NCBI RefSeq assembly: GCF_000764305.2
Contig: NW_025940754.1
Location: forward strand, 1-64,000
Source of the DNA: Hyalella azteca
Lineage: Eukaryota; Arthropoda; Malacostraca; Amphipoda; Hyalellidae
Length of the DNA stretch: 64,000 nucleotides
Direction: 5' to 3'
The position numbers were made by a program, and so were the translations under genes. Shown here in pieces: positions 1-10,759 of this stretch (the stretch's first letter is position 1; every line of letters starts with the position of its first letter). Under the pieces are notes generated by a model. It saw only the letters and a list, made by a program, of their open reading frames with translations. It had not been told where the DNA came from and searched no databases.

Positions 1-421
1 TGGAATCGAAAATTTCAGAGCACGGAAGGTGAAGAGAAAGCTTTTCGGTCGCACTCAAGATCATTAAAAATTAAACTTGAATAGTGATAATCACTCTTGT
101 GAATAAGAGCGCACGCTTGAATCAAAGAATTAAAATTTTTGAAGTATGTACAAAATCTAAGCTCATGGCAATGACCTTCAAATTATTACCCTCTACTTTA
201 TTCGTAAAAAATGCCCTTGAGCACAGTGGAACCAGATAATTACCCAGAATCAATGTCATATCCTTTCGCCTTCTTCAATATGTTTGCATCGAAGGAAATT
301 CAATAAGAGAAGATGATAACACTTTTTAATTTCAAACATGATGAAACATAGATTTTCAATAATGGGACAAATACATTTAATACAGTGCCATATCGAGTGC
401 GAAATAAGGAATTGAGGGATA
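1..421. other. AT-rich sequence, nothing recognised
   Basis: No reading frame, RNA gene or repeat stands out before the hAT element. The last 8 bases before that element (422-429) belong to its target duplication. Confidence 0.5.
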
Positions 422-429
422 TAGATATC
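422..429. repeat. Left 8-bp target site duplication of the hAT element
   Basis: TAGATATC directly precedes the element and recurs exactly at 2073-2080 right after it. An 8-bp duplication is the hallmark of hAT insertion. Confidence 0.9.
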
Positions 430-782
430 CAGAGGTGGGCAGTAGCGCGCTACATGTAGCGGCCACTATACTAGCGGCCGCTACATTTTCAGTAGCGGTA
501 GCGGCGCTACGTTTAAGCAATTGTAGCGGTAGCGGTAGCGCCCGCTACATATTTAAGTATATAGCGATACGAGGTTTCGCCGGTACAGCGCTACCGCTAC
601 ATTTATAGATGAAGCCTTTAGATTTTACTTAATCATATTAAATATTATTTAAAAACTAGCATGATACATACATAATATAAATTACAGAATAAAACTGTAC
701 GAAAGATTTCGGTGTAATGTTGTCAACCTCAGCCTCATTATTAATGTATGTGTCTCGAAGTTGAAGGGGAGTAAGGATAAAA

Positions 783-1333
783 ATTTATGCTACTGCGCAC
801 CTCCATATCGATGCTTTATTAATGGGCATTCAAACCAGGTTTTCCAAACAACTGGAAGACCTCGATTGCATTATCGCTTCAGCTTTTTACCCCCAATTCA
901 AATTAACCTGGTGTAAAGACGAATCTAAATTTAGAAAGATCAGGCAGAAAATTATCTCTCTGGTTGATGGGAAGCTTTCTGACACACTTGCACAAGCTAC
1001 CAGCAGCAGCAGCGATGACGAGGAGAATGCTGATTCGTTCTTTAATGAACTCCAGAAAACACGAAATCACATTCACGTCAATGAAGGAGATCGACTATAG
1101 TGAACAATTATTTGGAAAGTCCGCTAAGCACTGCTTTACCTGCTCCTGAATCATGTCCTTGTAACCCGTTCCTTGAGATTTTTGTTGAGTACAACACTCC
1201 TGTCACTCCAATCCCTTCTAGTGCCGCGGTGGAGGGGATAATTTCCTTGGGAAAGGATATCCTAAAGCCAAATCGTTCAAGTTTGTCGGATGCTCATTTT
1301 GAAATGCTGTTATTTTTAAAAGAAAAGGGTTAG
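783..1333 (+). pseudogene. hAT transposase C-terminal remnant, frameshifted
   Basis: Two adjoining frames carry the C-terminus of a hAT transposase. The first (ATG at 822, open upstream to about 783, stop at 1098-1100) has the segment ASAFYPQFKLTW, matching the catalytic-helix region of hAT/zinc-finger-BED transposases where a 'dP.fK' motif is common. The second frame (about 1100-1333) has YNTPVTPIPSSAAVEGIISL and then a LSDAHFEMLLFLK tail, the hAT dimerisation domain. In the family the SSAxxE segment is usually followed by R(L/V)FS; here it reads VEGIIS, so a conserved Arg is lost. A single-base frameshift near 1085-1105 separates the halves. N-terminal zinc finger and most catalytic sequence are absent. 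The M of the second frame is a GTG, not a true start. Confidence 0.82.
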
Positions 1334-1575
1334 CTAAATGGAAATATTATTCCGTGTTGTTTGCTTGCGAGTAAATGTTTTTTTTTATTTCAATTTGTTT
1401 ACGACTTGCAAGTAAATGTTACAGGTATTGTTATGTTTCAGTTTGCTTGCAGGTAAATGTTACAGGTATTTTGCAGGTAAATGTTACAGGTATTACTTTT
1501 CTTGCGACTGGCGAGTAAATGTTACATGTATTTTGTCATGTTTCAATTTGCTTACAGTTATTTTTGCACAGTTAT

Positions 1576-1744
1576 TTTTATGTTTCACCTTCCCCACATG
1601 GATGTCTACTTTAATCTACCAATCTCAAAAATTATCCACATATCTATACAAATAAAAGACTGATTTTGTATATGTATATGTGGATAATTTTTGAGATTGG
1701 TAGATTAAAGTAGACATCCATGTAGGGAAGGTAAAACATAAAAA
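1576..1744. repeat. Inverted repeat inside the hAT element (68-bp arms)
   Basis: Arms about 1576-1643 and 1676-1744 are near-perfect reverse complements (for example TGGATGTCTACTTTAATC on the left, its complement on the right), separated by about 32 bases. Transcription would give a long hairpin. The truncated copy at 5079 keeps only the right arm. Confidence 0.85.
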
Positions 1745-2072
1745 TATCTGACTTTTATTTAATGTATCTAACCCGTACTATTTCGGTTAGGTTAATTGCA
1801 ATAAAGTTGCATTGATATGTTTTGAAAATGTTTCATTATCATTAAATGTTTATGAGTAAATTCCAATAGCTGAACAATAAATATTTAGAGATTTCCAATA
1901 ATTTTGGCCATTGTAGCGGCTAATGTAGCGGCGCTACATTTTACTGTAGCGGTAGCGGTAGCGCCCGCTACAATCTAGTGGGTGTAGCGGTAGCGGTAGC
2001 GCCCGCTACATTTAGAGCATGTAGCAGTAGCGGTAGCGGCGCTACATTTCAAAGTAGCATTGCCCAGCTCTG

Positions 2073-2080
2073 TAGATATC
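2073..2080. repeat. Right 8-bp target site duplication of the hAT element
   Basis: TAGATATC, identical to 422-429. Confidence 0.9.
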
Positions 2081-3962
2081 TATGTATTCCAACAAGTTGA
2101 GGAATTGACAAATTTTCGAAGAAGTTCCAGAGTAATCATGTTCTTCTTATAGATGGGCACGAAGGGTTATTAAAAATCGATTTAAGGATTCAACGTTCGT
2201 TGTAATGTATTTTGATCCGTTAATGCAAATTATAATTCAAAAATTCAATTATTTTTAATGGAAATTAACTATTTTTAGTTTAGTTTAATTCAGCAATTCA
2301 ATTACTTTTATTACTATTTACCTAATTTTAATGCAGTTTAGTTCAACAATTCACTTAATCTTAAAACTAATTAACTAATTTTATTTCAATATTATTCTCC
2401 ATTTCCCGTTAAAAATACTTTTGGACACATTGGGAATTATAACCAATTGAGCCAAGCACGATCTAACTCTGAGTGGAGGTGGTGATTCTAGTGCCTTGTT
2501 CGAAATGGAGAAGTATGAAACAAATCGAGATGAAGTAATAGATGGGAAATTTACTTTCTAGAGAGACTGAGGTGAAAATTTTTAAAACTGCAGTGTAACT
2601 GTACCAATAGCAGTGAAATTATCTTTTATATTCGACTCGGTTATCGATTGGAAAAAGAATTTGCCTCATGATCAAGAATTTCGTTCCAATGGCTTCGAAG
2701 TTGAGAATTATTCACCAGTATAAAGAATCGATGCGGATACATATTTTATTGAATAGTGCAGAAAAGTGCAGATACAATAGTGCAAAAGTGTTTTAGTGAA
2801 GCTTGCGTAGATATAGAGTACTAACATATATAAAAGAGTTTTAAAACAGTACCGAAATACTCAAAAATATACAGGACAGATATACAGTGGAGAGGCGGCT
2901 AGTAAGTGTAGCTGCTCATCTTACGTAATATGTGATCGATTATTTCGTCCCGCGTTGCTAATTTTTGATAAAAATTTCTACTGAAAAATCTGAAAACAAA
3001 AAACGGAAGTTCATTGAGTAAATTAAATTTCGAGAAGTTCATTGAGTGTCGGAAGGCAGTCACACGTAACTGATAACTTGATGCCACTATTTATGACTAT
3101 TCTAGCTTATCTGTGGGCTCATGTTCCTACTAGAGAGAACCAACAGCATCTTACTAGACGCTACACATTCTCATTCACAGGAAGCATGAGAGTGGTTTAG
3201 AATTGTTAACCTCACCTATATATAGTGCCACATGGTATACCAGCTCTTACAACTTACTACTTGGCTGGTTTTACCTGTGTCAATTATAATTGCATCATGA
3301 AACCTTTCATTACTGTATCTCAGGAGCTCAAGTTCAAGCAAGTACTGCGATTACTACTAGACGGAGTCCTCCCTCACTGCAACACTAAATCTCCAATGAC
3401 TACGCTATAAGATTTATGGCTAATGCATTACTGCACTTCTCATTACCGTAACACTATACTTGCAATTGCGTCACCTTCAATCACTGTTGCACTGTATCTT
3501 CTATTACCGCTCCTTTACACTTACTGATACTGCATCAATGAAGGAAGCAGCCAATTTTGGAAACCAGTATCTGTTATTGGCTTATTGAAACTACAAAAAA
3601 ATGAGTGATACGTGAGTGTTATGTGCACATAGTACATGCCACTTATCCCTTGTTGGGCTTAACTCACTTGCACTTTTGCGTGTGTGATCACAACACTATC
3701 TTACCGGCCATAGCTAAACTACTTCAACTGTCTGTGCGCTCGTGTTCCTCTCGCTAGCTACAGATATGTTTTACGCAAACCTCCTGCATATTTGAACTTG
3801 TCTGCTTCAATTATGTTCATGCTTAAACTTCATTATTGTCTCTAAAAATGACGCACCATTGAAACTACTAGAACTGCCTTGTTTAATTGGTCGCTACAAC
3901 ACTTTGGTACCGCTAAAAAGTGGACAGCTATGCCTGGAATTACTTGACAACTGCATTTCTCT
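2081..3962. other. Non-coding, partly degenerate short-repeat sequence
   Basis: 2.1-3.1 kb is AT-rich with no recognisable product. About 3.2-3.9 kb is built of loosely repeated phrases such as ATTACTGCA, CACTGCAACACT and ACTGTATCT, an eroded tandem array. It lies downstream (3') of the minus-strand lectin gene and could include its untranslated region, but no clear polyadenylation signal was found. Confidence 0.4.
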
Positions 3963-4175
3963 TCATTGCAGTGCACACACATACCATGATGTCGTTGTAC
4001 ATGGGATGTCCCAGAACTCAGGAATTCGAGAATAATGGAACACGAGGTCTGCACAGTCCAAGTTTTCGTTGGGTTCACCGACTCCCCACCGTTCCGTGCC
4101 AGGCACGCCGGAAATGACTTGTCCGGTGCGCCAAGTCCACACGAGGTTGTAGCGGTGAACCCCCACGTGGTATAT
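3963..4175 (-). CDS. C-type lectin domain, last exon
   Basis: This 70-codon exon supplies the second half of a C-type lectin domain, a secreted or surface fold that binds sugars, often with Ca2+. After the putative acceptor (CCGGCAG just before 4175) it reads IYHVGVHRYNLVWTWRTG, the usual W-x-W-x-x-G core, then RWGVGEPN with an EPN motif (mannose-type Ca2+ site by family knowledge), then DCADLV, FWDIPC and YVCALQ-stop. The spaced Cys residues are the expected partners for the conserved disulphides. The family's WND motif is replaced by FWDI, so Ca2+ coordination may be altered. It joins the exon at 4456-4631 at phase 0. The acceptor has a weak pyrimidine tract; an alternative AG seven bases upstream would break the frame. 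Confidence 0.8.
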   Translation of the reverse strand: MYHVGVHRYNLVWTWRTGQVISGVPGTERWGVGEPNENLDCADLVFHYSRIPEFWDIPCTTTSWYVCALQ

Positions 4176-4455
4176 CTGCCGGCTGAAATGCCGGCCGTCA
4201 TGACAGAAACATGATATTAAGATGCTTTTGAATAGTTTCACAATTGAGCTTGCACATAACGGAATGTTGCGATTTGCAAGTGTACCATCAATTACAGCTC
4301 CAGTCAAATGAGAAAAGCCAGAAAGTTGACACGGAAGTACAATTATTATTTATTTCAAATGTTAGGTTATCTTAAGAATTAATTGAAGCTAAATTCGCAG
4401 ACGTTTATTTTTTATGATAAAGCCGCTAAAAATTGCATAATCCCATACTTGTCAC

Positions 4456-4631
4456 GGATGTTTTTTGATAGAGGTAGTCAGCGAGCTTCTGGAAGTTGTC
4501 GCTGTAGAGGGAGACGAGCTGGGAGCCTCCAGGGCACGAGGTCTGGGCGACGGCGTACGTGAGGCTGTTCCTTACCAGTACTACACAACCGACGTCCGCA
4601 ACCCAGTCGAAGGTGGCCGGGCAGGGTGGGG
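4456..4631 (-). CDS. C-type lectin domain, upstream exon
   Basis: This 176-bp exon holds the first half of the lectin domain. The acceptor is strong (TCTTTACCCACAG just before 4631) and leaves two bases to complete a codon. The protein begins PPCPATFDWVADVGCVVLV and runs through the first conserved Cys pair, SCPGGSQLVSLYS, and an amphipathic stretch ending ADYLYQKTS, where the next exon starts. The donor at 4455-4454 is GTGACAAG, acceptable but not ideal; another GT a few bases further (GTATGG) would give the wrong phase. The two exons give about 128 residues, the usual size of one domain with an N-terminal Cys pair (long form). An exon for a start codon and signal peptide should lie upstream (higher coordinates) but was not identified. 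This is the only plausible intact cellular gene in the window. Confidence 0.8.
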
Positions 4632-4689
4632 CTGTGGGTAAAGACGTTAAGATAAGTTGGCATCGGCTAGCTGCGTTGTCTATATTCAT

Positions 4690-5078
4690 GTAAGTAGTTT
4701 AAAAAATAATGAATGCACGGTATGAATTTATTTAGTGCTGCTTTTCACACCATGATCGCAAATTGAATCGTTCAAAACTGGGTTTACTTGATTTCATTAC
4801 ACTTACTGATTCCGACTATAAATTTGCTTACTACTAAACCGATCAAAAGAATAGCGATATTTTTGAACAGGGTACTGTTGGGTAGCCTATAGACGAAGAA
4901 AGTACATCAGTGATAAGTCGGCGATAAATTTTTAATTTGACTGCGTCGGAAAATAGCGGTTTCGACCTGAGTGTTCGAAATCTGGTCTGGAGCGACTACT
5001 GAACGATGTAAATAATTGAAGAGTAAGGAAGCTAGAACTCCGCATTTGTTGGAACACAAAATATATATATATATATAC
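4690..5078. other. Upstream side of the lectin gene, no exon recognised
   Basis: Expected to hold intron or promoter of the minus-strand lectin gene, but no signal-peptide exon or clear promoter could be picked out. An (AT)n run sits at about 5062-5078, right before the hAT fragment. Confidence 0.35.
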
Positions 5079-5461
5079 AAATAAAAGACTGATTTTTATA
5101 TGTATATGTGGATAATTTTTGAGATTGGTAGATTAAAGTAGACATCCATGTAGGGAAGGTAAAACATAATAATAACTAACTTTTATTGACTGTATCTAAC
5201 CCGTACTAGATCGGATAGGTTAATTGCAATAAAGTTGCATTGATATGTTTTGAAAATGTTTTATTATCATTAAATGTTTATGAGTAAATCCCAATAGCAG
5301 AACAATAAATATTTAGAGATTTCAAATAATTTTGGCCATTGTAGCGGCTAATGTAGCGGCGCTACATTTTACTGTAGCGGTAGCGGTAGCGTCCGCTACA
5401 TTTAGAGCATGTAGCGGTAGCGGTAGCGGCCGCTACATTTCAAAGTAGCGCTGCCCAGCTC
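5079..5461 (+). mobile_element. Truncated second copy of the hAT element (right part)
   Basis: Collinear with 1646-2064 of the first hAT element: same ACAAATAAAAGACTGATTTT start, same right arm of the internal inverted repeat, same GTAGCG subterminal array and the TGCCCAGCTC right terminus. It lacks the left half, including all transposase sequence, and has one fewer subterminal repeat. The left break is in an (AT)n run. No target duplication is visible. It lies just outside the outer end of arm A of the large inverted duplication. Confidence 0.88.
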
Positions 5462-5990
5462 ATGCTGTTTATGGCTTTGGCGTTGGATCTAAGAAGAAGG
5501 GAGTTCACCCTAGAGACCTCCGACAGACGTCTCGAATTGTATCTGGGAACAATCCCTAATCATCCGCCTCTGCACCACTACCAGCGGCAAGAAGCAGTCA
5601 AATGCATCGTGCATCTGCTGGTCCAACTGATGTCATCAGCTGGCCAACTGAGAACTTTAAGTTACCCAACTAATGCAAACACATCGGGACAGCAGCACGG
5701 ACAGCCAAAAACACATCTGGGCATACGCATGCATCGTACTGGTTGGCTGCGCCAATTTATTATTCTTATCCACCATTTAGAGGCAAGCAGCTTTGCATTG
5801 AGGAGCAATTGCTGAATGTATCGCAGACGCATTATAGGTGGCCAGACACTGGCCGGTGATTGGCCGACGCTGCCACGGCGATAATTTTCCTCCGGGAATT
5901 GCATTTAAAATGAGGCTTTGCAAGGATATCCTCAAGCTCAACGAAGACTGCTAGGTTTCAGTTGAGGTCCCACGGAGAATTTCCTTAGAA

Positions 5991-8699
5991 AATTGTGCAG
6001 AGGATTTTCTTACATTAGAATTTAAATATGTCACATGCCAGAAAATTTATTCTGTATATACAATTAATAAAACGAACATGCCAACACCCGTTTCAAGCGT
6101 TTAGCGCGCATTCCATCATTTACAAAGATGTATTTCTCAAAATGGTTGTTTACAAAAATCTAAAAATAAGTTGCATTTGAACTCGTGTTATCTTTCATAT
6201 TAAACTGTATTGACTGTACACTGTACAGTTAACACTATCCGGTAAGACATGATATATTGCGTCTAAATAGCCTTATTCTTTGTGAACCAGTGGCGTTATT
6301 GCCGCAACTCAGAATTGGTTTTTCCATCAATTTTATTATGGACAATATCATGGACCTTACAGAGAATTGCTCCACATAACCGTGAGGTGAAAACACGGTT
6401 AAACCGTAACCGTCCCTCCTCAGTACTCCTTAGAAAAAAATGGGTGATTATTTGGTGGCCGATAAGAACCCTAGGACGAAATTCCAACTAACCCTAGTTT
6501 AGCCCACATTTATTATCATAGCCAAGTGTCTGACAACGATAAAAATCCTACAATTATCCGGTTTTAATTGTGTTTGTACGACAGTAATTTTTTGTGGGTG
6601 AATAAGCGTAGGAACTTTTTCTAAAGTTTGTAATCTTCTAACGCAGTCTCCCCGTGACGGTGGAACTTTGTCTCTCTATATATATAGTCGCAATCAAGCG
6701 ACCACGTGACCTGATACTGAGCCTTGCCTTGCGTTCTGCTGTGTAATATGATGATGAAAATATGACAAAAATTCTCTCATTTAAAGTTAAACAAGTTAAC
6801 AATAACTCCTAAGTTTTATCTTCCATAAAATAGCTTTTGCTGAAAATTGTTCAACTCAATTCGCATTCTTTTTTAAATTACTGACGAAAAATTCACTGAA
6901 TGCCTTGAAGTTATGGTCCTTTCCGTTGGTAGCTACGCACTACTACCAGTTGAGTTTCGTCTGGTAGTTACGGTTTAGTATTATGGCCCAACAGTGCTGG
7001 TGTTAACAATTTACAAACGGCCGCTAATAACGTTAGATGAAGTCCTAGCCATCTATAAAAAGCGTTATTATAGGGTCAACCTGCTACTAATAGGGATAAT
7101 TGGACGACTTATCGCTTATTACGTCAAAGTCTTGGAGGATCCTCTCACTAATAGGCTAAATAAATGCTTATACAGTATACGATATTGACAATCATTATCC
7201 ATTATATATAATGATTTCAGCTAACAGAAGTAATTAAAGAAAACTGATAGCTACCCATGGAAGGATGGCCAATTAACAGCCTATCATTGTAGCGGTCGTT
7301 GGCCGCGCTTTCAACGCTATTAGTTTTCTTCAGCCGCCGCACCTCTCCAACAAAGACTGAAGAGGAAAAGTTTGCGTAGGTAGTTTTCTCGGGAGGCAGT
7401 TCATTGCGAGTGCGCAGCCGACTTTTGCCTGACCTACCACAGTTTGTAATGTCCATAAATATCCGTATTTAATGTCTGTATAATGTCTGTACTCGTAAAC
7501 TTATATGCATCTAGTTTATAGACCTATGTCGCGGCTGCGGGTTCTCCATGAATTTTAAATATACATTTTGGCCATTGAAAATTTACTGATCCACTTATCC
7601 TCGTACGTTGGGGCCCGCTGGCAGAGACCCAGTAACTTTGTTGTATGGAGCGTAGTTGTCCTGCTACACCGATGATGTTCAGATGATAATTTTTCCGCAA
7701 CACCGATGATTTTCAGATGATGATTTTTCCGCAACACCGATGATTTCTGCCACCGATGATTTTCGGTTAGGAAATAAAGATGCAGGAGAGCGACTTCACT
7801 CTCGCGTTGATTGATCACATGCATCAGAATCCCGACAAATCTGGCACACAAAATGGGCTAAATTTGCGTGTATGCTACGCTGCACAGCAACGCGTATACT
7901 GAACGCTGTGTCAGGTTGAGGTATACAAGACCCACTCTTATTATTCTACTATACCCAATTTCCATCGCTAAGAAATATTTCTGTCAGTTGTAACGCACAT
8001 TTTATTATTTTTCGTGAGTTGTGTTGCATACAATATTTTGTTCAGGATGCATAATAATTCATGTTTTGTTAAAGATTTAATATGGTGGAAAACGACGGAT
8101 TTCATTTGTGTTGATTCAATGATTGTGAACTTTTTTGGTAAAGTTTATTTATCAATTGCATTCCAATTTACAACTTTCATCATGCTGGTGGAGGTTGAGG
8201 CGAAGTTGAGCATAATAAATCCACAATTAAGTGTAATTTAGTGACAATGATCTAAATCATCTTGGGTTTCTCATTTTTTTAGAATAAAATTTTATTCATA
8301 AGTGGAATGGGAAGAATTTTTCTGAGTAAATTTTGAGTGAAACTGGAAGTTATTGCAAATTTTGATTCATGAATGAAATAATTTCACGCCTTAAGCCGTT
8401 CACTTAACATGAACGATAATAATTGTGAAAATTACTGGGTGCTTAATTTACGATTTCATAGTCTGTTACTAAACTAACGGCCGGAAAATAAAACACGCAT
8501 TTTACATTTGGTTTAAATACATTTGGTTCAGTAAATATCCATAAAGTATTCAATGAATTGATATTGCATTCTAATCTTGGATAATATTTCAACAAATTCA
8601 CGGTCATTCACATTTCATCAAATTCACGGTCACAATTATTCCGATGATTAAATCAAGTAAAATCATTAGTGAGATATTGATTGAACTCCTAATCCAGTT
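5991..8699. other. Arm A outer part, mostly unassigned
   Basis: Continues to resemble arm B for some way past 5990 (the GATTTTCTTAC region near 6008). 6925-6975 has CCAGTTGAGTTTCGTCTGGTAG, related to the inverted degenerate array at 49.85-50.05 kb. 7670-7765 is a short tandem array of about 32 bp units around CACCGATGATTTTCAGATGA. No coding sequence recognised. Confidence 0.45.
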
Positions 8700-8858
8700 T
8701 ACTCCCAGGACGCATCATCAAGATTGAACAGTAATGTGGTTATGAAGCAATAGCTTGCACTGCAATACTGAGCTCAGGCGCCCGTCGAGCGCGTAGAGTG
8801 GATACCGCGCAGCCGTGCAGCGCCGCGGTGCTGTCGTCCGCCTCGTGGCCGTTCAACC

Positions 8859-8922
8859 ATGGTTGAATTAATACATGGTTGAATTAATACATGGTTGAAT
8901 TAATACATGGTTGAATTAATAC
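8859..8922 (+). repeat. 16-bp tandem repeat, four copies
   Basis: Unit ATGGTTGAATTAATAC repeated exactly four times. Arm B at about 48.53-48.57 kb has the same phrase in inverted orientation only about once, so this expansion is specific to arm A. Confidence 0.9.
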
Positions 8923-8951
8923 ATGTATATGTGTTAATTCATCCATGCGTA

Positions 8952-9246
8952 CAACAGCCTTGACCTCCAGCAGAACTTCAGTCAGCACTCAGACCCAAAC
9001 TACGTGTTGCCAACAGCCTTGACCTCCAGCAGAACTTCAGTCAACACTGAGACCCAAACTACGTGTTGCCAACAGCCTTGACCTCCAGCAGAACTTCAGT
9101 CAACACTGAGACCCAAACTACGTGTTGCCAACAGCCTTGACCTCCAGCAGAACTTCAGTCAACACTGAGACCCAAACTACGTGTTGCAAACAGCCTTGAC
9201 CTCCCGCAGAACTTCAGTCAGCACTGAGACCCAAACTACGTGTTGC
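8952..9246 (+). repeat. 59-bp satellite, five copies
   Basis: Units start at 8952, 9011, 9070, 9129 and 9188, each beginning (C)AACAGCCTTGACCTC and ending ACTACGTGTTGC. Copies are nearly identical. An inverted set of the same units lies at about 48290-48525 in arm B. Confidence 0.93.
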
Positions 9247-9360
9247 CAACACTGATTCGAGAGCGACGTGTTGCCAACACTGATTCGAGAGCGACGTGTT
9301 CCCAACAATGAGACGAGAGCGACGTGTTGCCAACACTGAGACGATGATTGGTGCATTCAT
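9247..9360 (+). repeat. 28-bp satellite derived from the 59-bp unit
   Basis: Units of 28 bp (CAACACTGATTCGAGAGCG then ACGTGTTGC) start at 9247, 9275, 9303 and 9331. They share the CAACACTGA and ACGTGTTGC edges with the 59-bp unit, so they look like internally deleted versions of it. Confidence 0.85.
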
Positions 9361-10310
9361 GTTGCCAACACAATTATTCGGGCAACTTTGAGGGGGCTCT
9401 TTCACTGGCTGCCAAAGTCGTGGATGTTCTAACCGAATTGATGGGCGCCATAGTTTGGACATAAGGACAGTGTATGAGGGCAGCATGGTAGCTTTTATAT
9501 CTGCTGGTAAATGATAGTAGAAAGGGTTTATGAATGTATTAAGTTACTCATATAAAAAAATCATAGTGGCTTCATAGGGTTTGGAGAGTAATCCAGAGAG
9601 TCAAAGACTTCAAGCAGACTTTCAAACAATATCACCGTACTGGAAAAATAACCAAATATCGTTGACCACAAATTAACCGATATAAGATTTAAATGTTAAT
9701 AACTTTACTGACTTTATCGTATTCGGTTGATTTTAAAATTAAACTTCAGAAAACGTCTGTTGGATCTGAGTATTATATTTTTGCAATAATTTTTAAAACT
9801 TCTTCGAAGCAATAAGAAGAAGAAAATGAACGTAAACCAGCGTTCCAAGTACAGCATCAAGCAAGCGACGGATGAACCCGTAGCCGCGTGCGAGGTCGTG
9901 TAGCTTTGCTACCGCGGGTTTACTTGCCATGTTAAGCGTAAGGAAATTCGGCAAATGCAAAGGTATTATTCAGATAATGTTCACCTGTAATGTTAATGTC
10001 CTACTAGGTGTGGTATTGTTCTGTGTTATTATTCTGCTTTAATATGATATGGAATAGTTAATTCGGCGATAGTATCGGACCTCTGTGTAGATTAATATTT
10101 TTTTTGTAGGAATCTTATCGTGTTAAAGGTTGATACCTATCCTTCCTCTCGTTTGCTCCATTTACTTAATTTAATATTGATAGGCTTTTGCTATTGTCAT
10201 TCATGCTTATTAGTATTTATTTAAAATCCCTGAATATACATGTTCAAGGCGGAAAATTTATTTAAGCCTCTGCACGGAAGATCATCACATCGCTCTAGGA
10301 ATAAAGTCTT
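9361..10310. other. Arm A, unassigned AT-rich sequence
   Basis: No gene recognised. Arm B has only about 120 bp between the flanking homologous blocks (48080-48200), so most of this stretch is either an insertion in arm A or a deletion in arm B. Confidence 0.45.
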
Positions 10311-10319
10311 TAATTGAGC

Positions 10320-10490
10320 TTGCCCGCATAGAACCTCGTTAGCCGGGATTAAATTGACCGAAGCAATTTTAGTTCATTATTTTCCTAATTAAATTGCAGG
10401 ATCGGATCTCAATAATGGCCAAGGCCTAATAAGGGAGGATCTTAGCGGCAGGAAAGAGGGTGGTAAATTTGTGAAGACTTACAGTGCAGA
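10320..10490 (+). repeat. Dispersed module, copy 1 of 3
   Basis: Carries TTGCAGGATCGG, AATAATGGCCAAGGCCTAAT and GGGTGGTAA phrases. The same module is at about 31250-31350 (direct) and 47960-48080 (inverted). In the first two copies it is followed by the 21-bp minisatellite. Confidence 0.85.
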
Positions 10491-10513
10491 GGAAGCTCAA
10501 GTTGCAACAGAGC

Positions 10514-10753
10514 ATTAGGGACTGTAACTCTGGTGTTAGGGACTGTAACTCTAGTATTAGGACTGTAACTCTGGTGTTAGGGACTGTAACTCTGGTATTA
10601 GGGACTGTAACTCTGGTATTAGGGACTGTAACTCTGGTATTAGGGACTGTCTCTCTGGTATTAGGGACTGTAACTCTGGTATTAGGGACCGTAACTCTGG
10701 CATTAGGGACTGTAACTCTGGTATTATGGACTGTAACTGCGGTATTAGGGACT
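10514..10753 (+). repeat. 21-bp minisatellite, about 11 copies
   Basis: Unit TTAGGGACTGTAACTCTGGTA. Each copy includes the hexamer TTAGGG, but the unit as a whole is not a telomere repeat. Because 21 is a multiple of three the array gives an open frame of TVTLVLG repeats, which is an artefact. Confidence 0.93.
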
Positions 10754-10759
10754 AAAAAT

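Larger units (their letters stand above)
430..2072 (+). mobile_element. hAT DNA transposon, non-autonomous (1643 bp)
   Basis: The left end begins CAGAGGTGGGCAGTAGCG and the right end, read on the minus strand, begins CAGAGCTGGGCAATGCTAC, so the terminal inverted repeats are short and imperfect in hAT style. Both ends are followed inward by arrays of GTAGCGG/CCGCTAC motifs (about 442-600 and 1914-2058), the subterminal repeats typical of transposase binding. An exact 8-bp duplication TAGATATC flanks the element. Inside there is only the C-terminal part of a transposase, broken by a frameshift, so the element could move only with help from elsewhere. The exact target duplication suggests insertion was not very ancient. 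A truncated relative of its right part lies at 5079-5461. Confidence 0.92.

Noticed and set aside
8952..9246. Regular 59-bp repeats considered as a CRISPR array
   Set aside because: Units abut directly with no variable spacers, and the setting is eukaryotic; it is a satellite.
10514..10753. TTAGGG in each unit considered as telomere repeat
   Set aside because: The hexamer occurs once per 21-bp unit, not as a pure TTAGGG or TTAGG run, and lies inside ordinary sequence.
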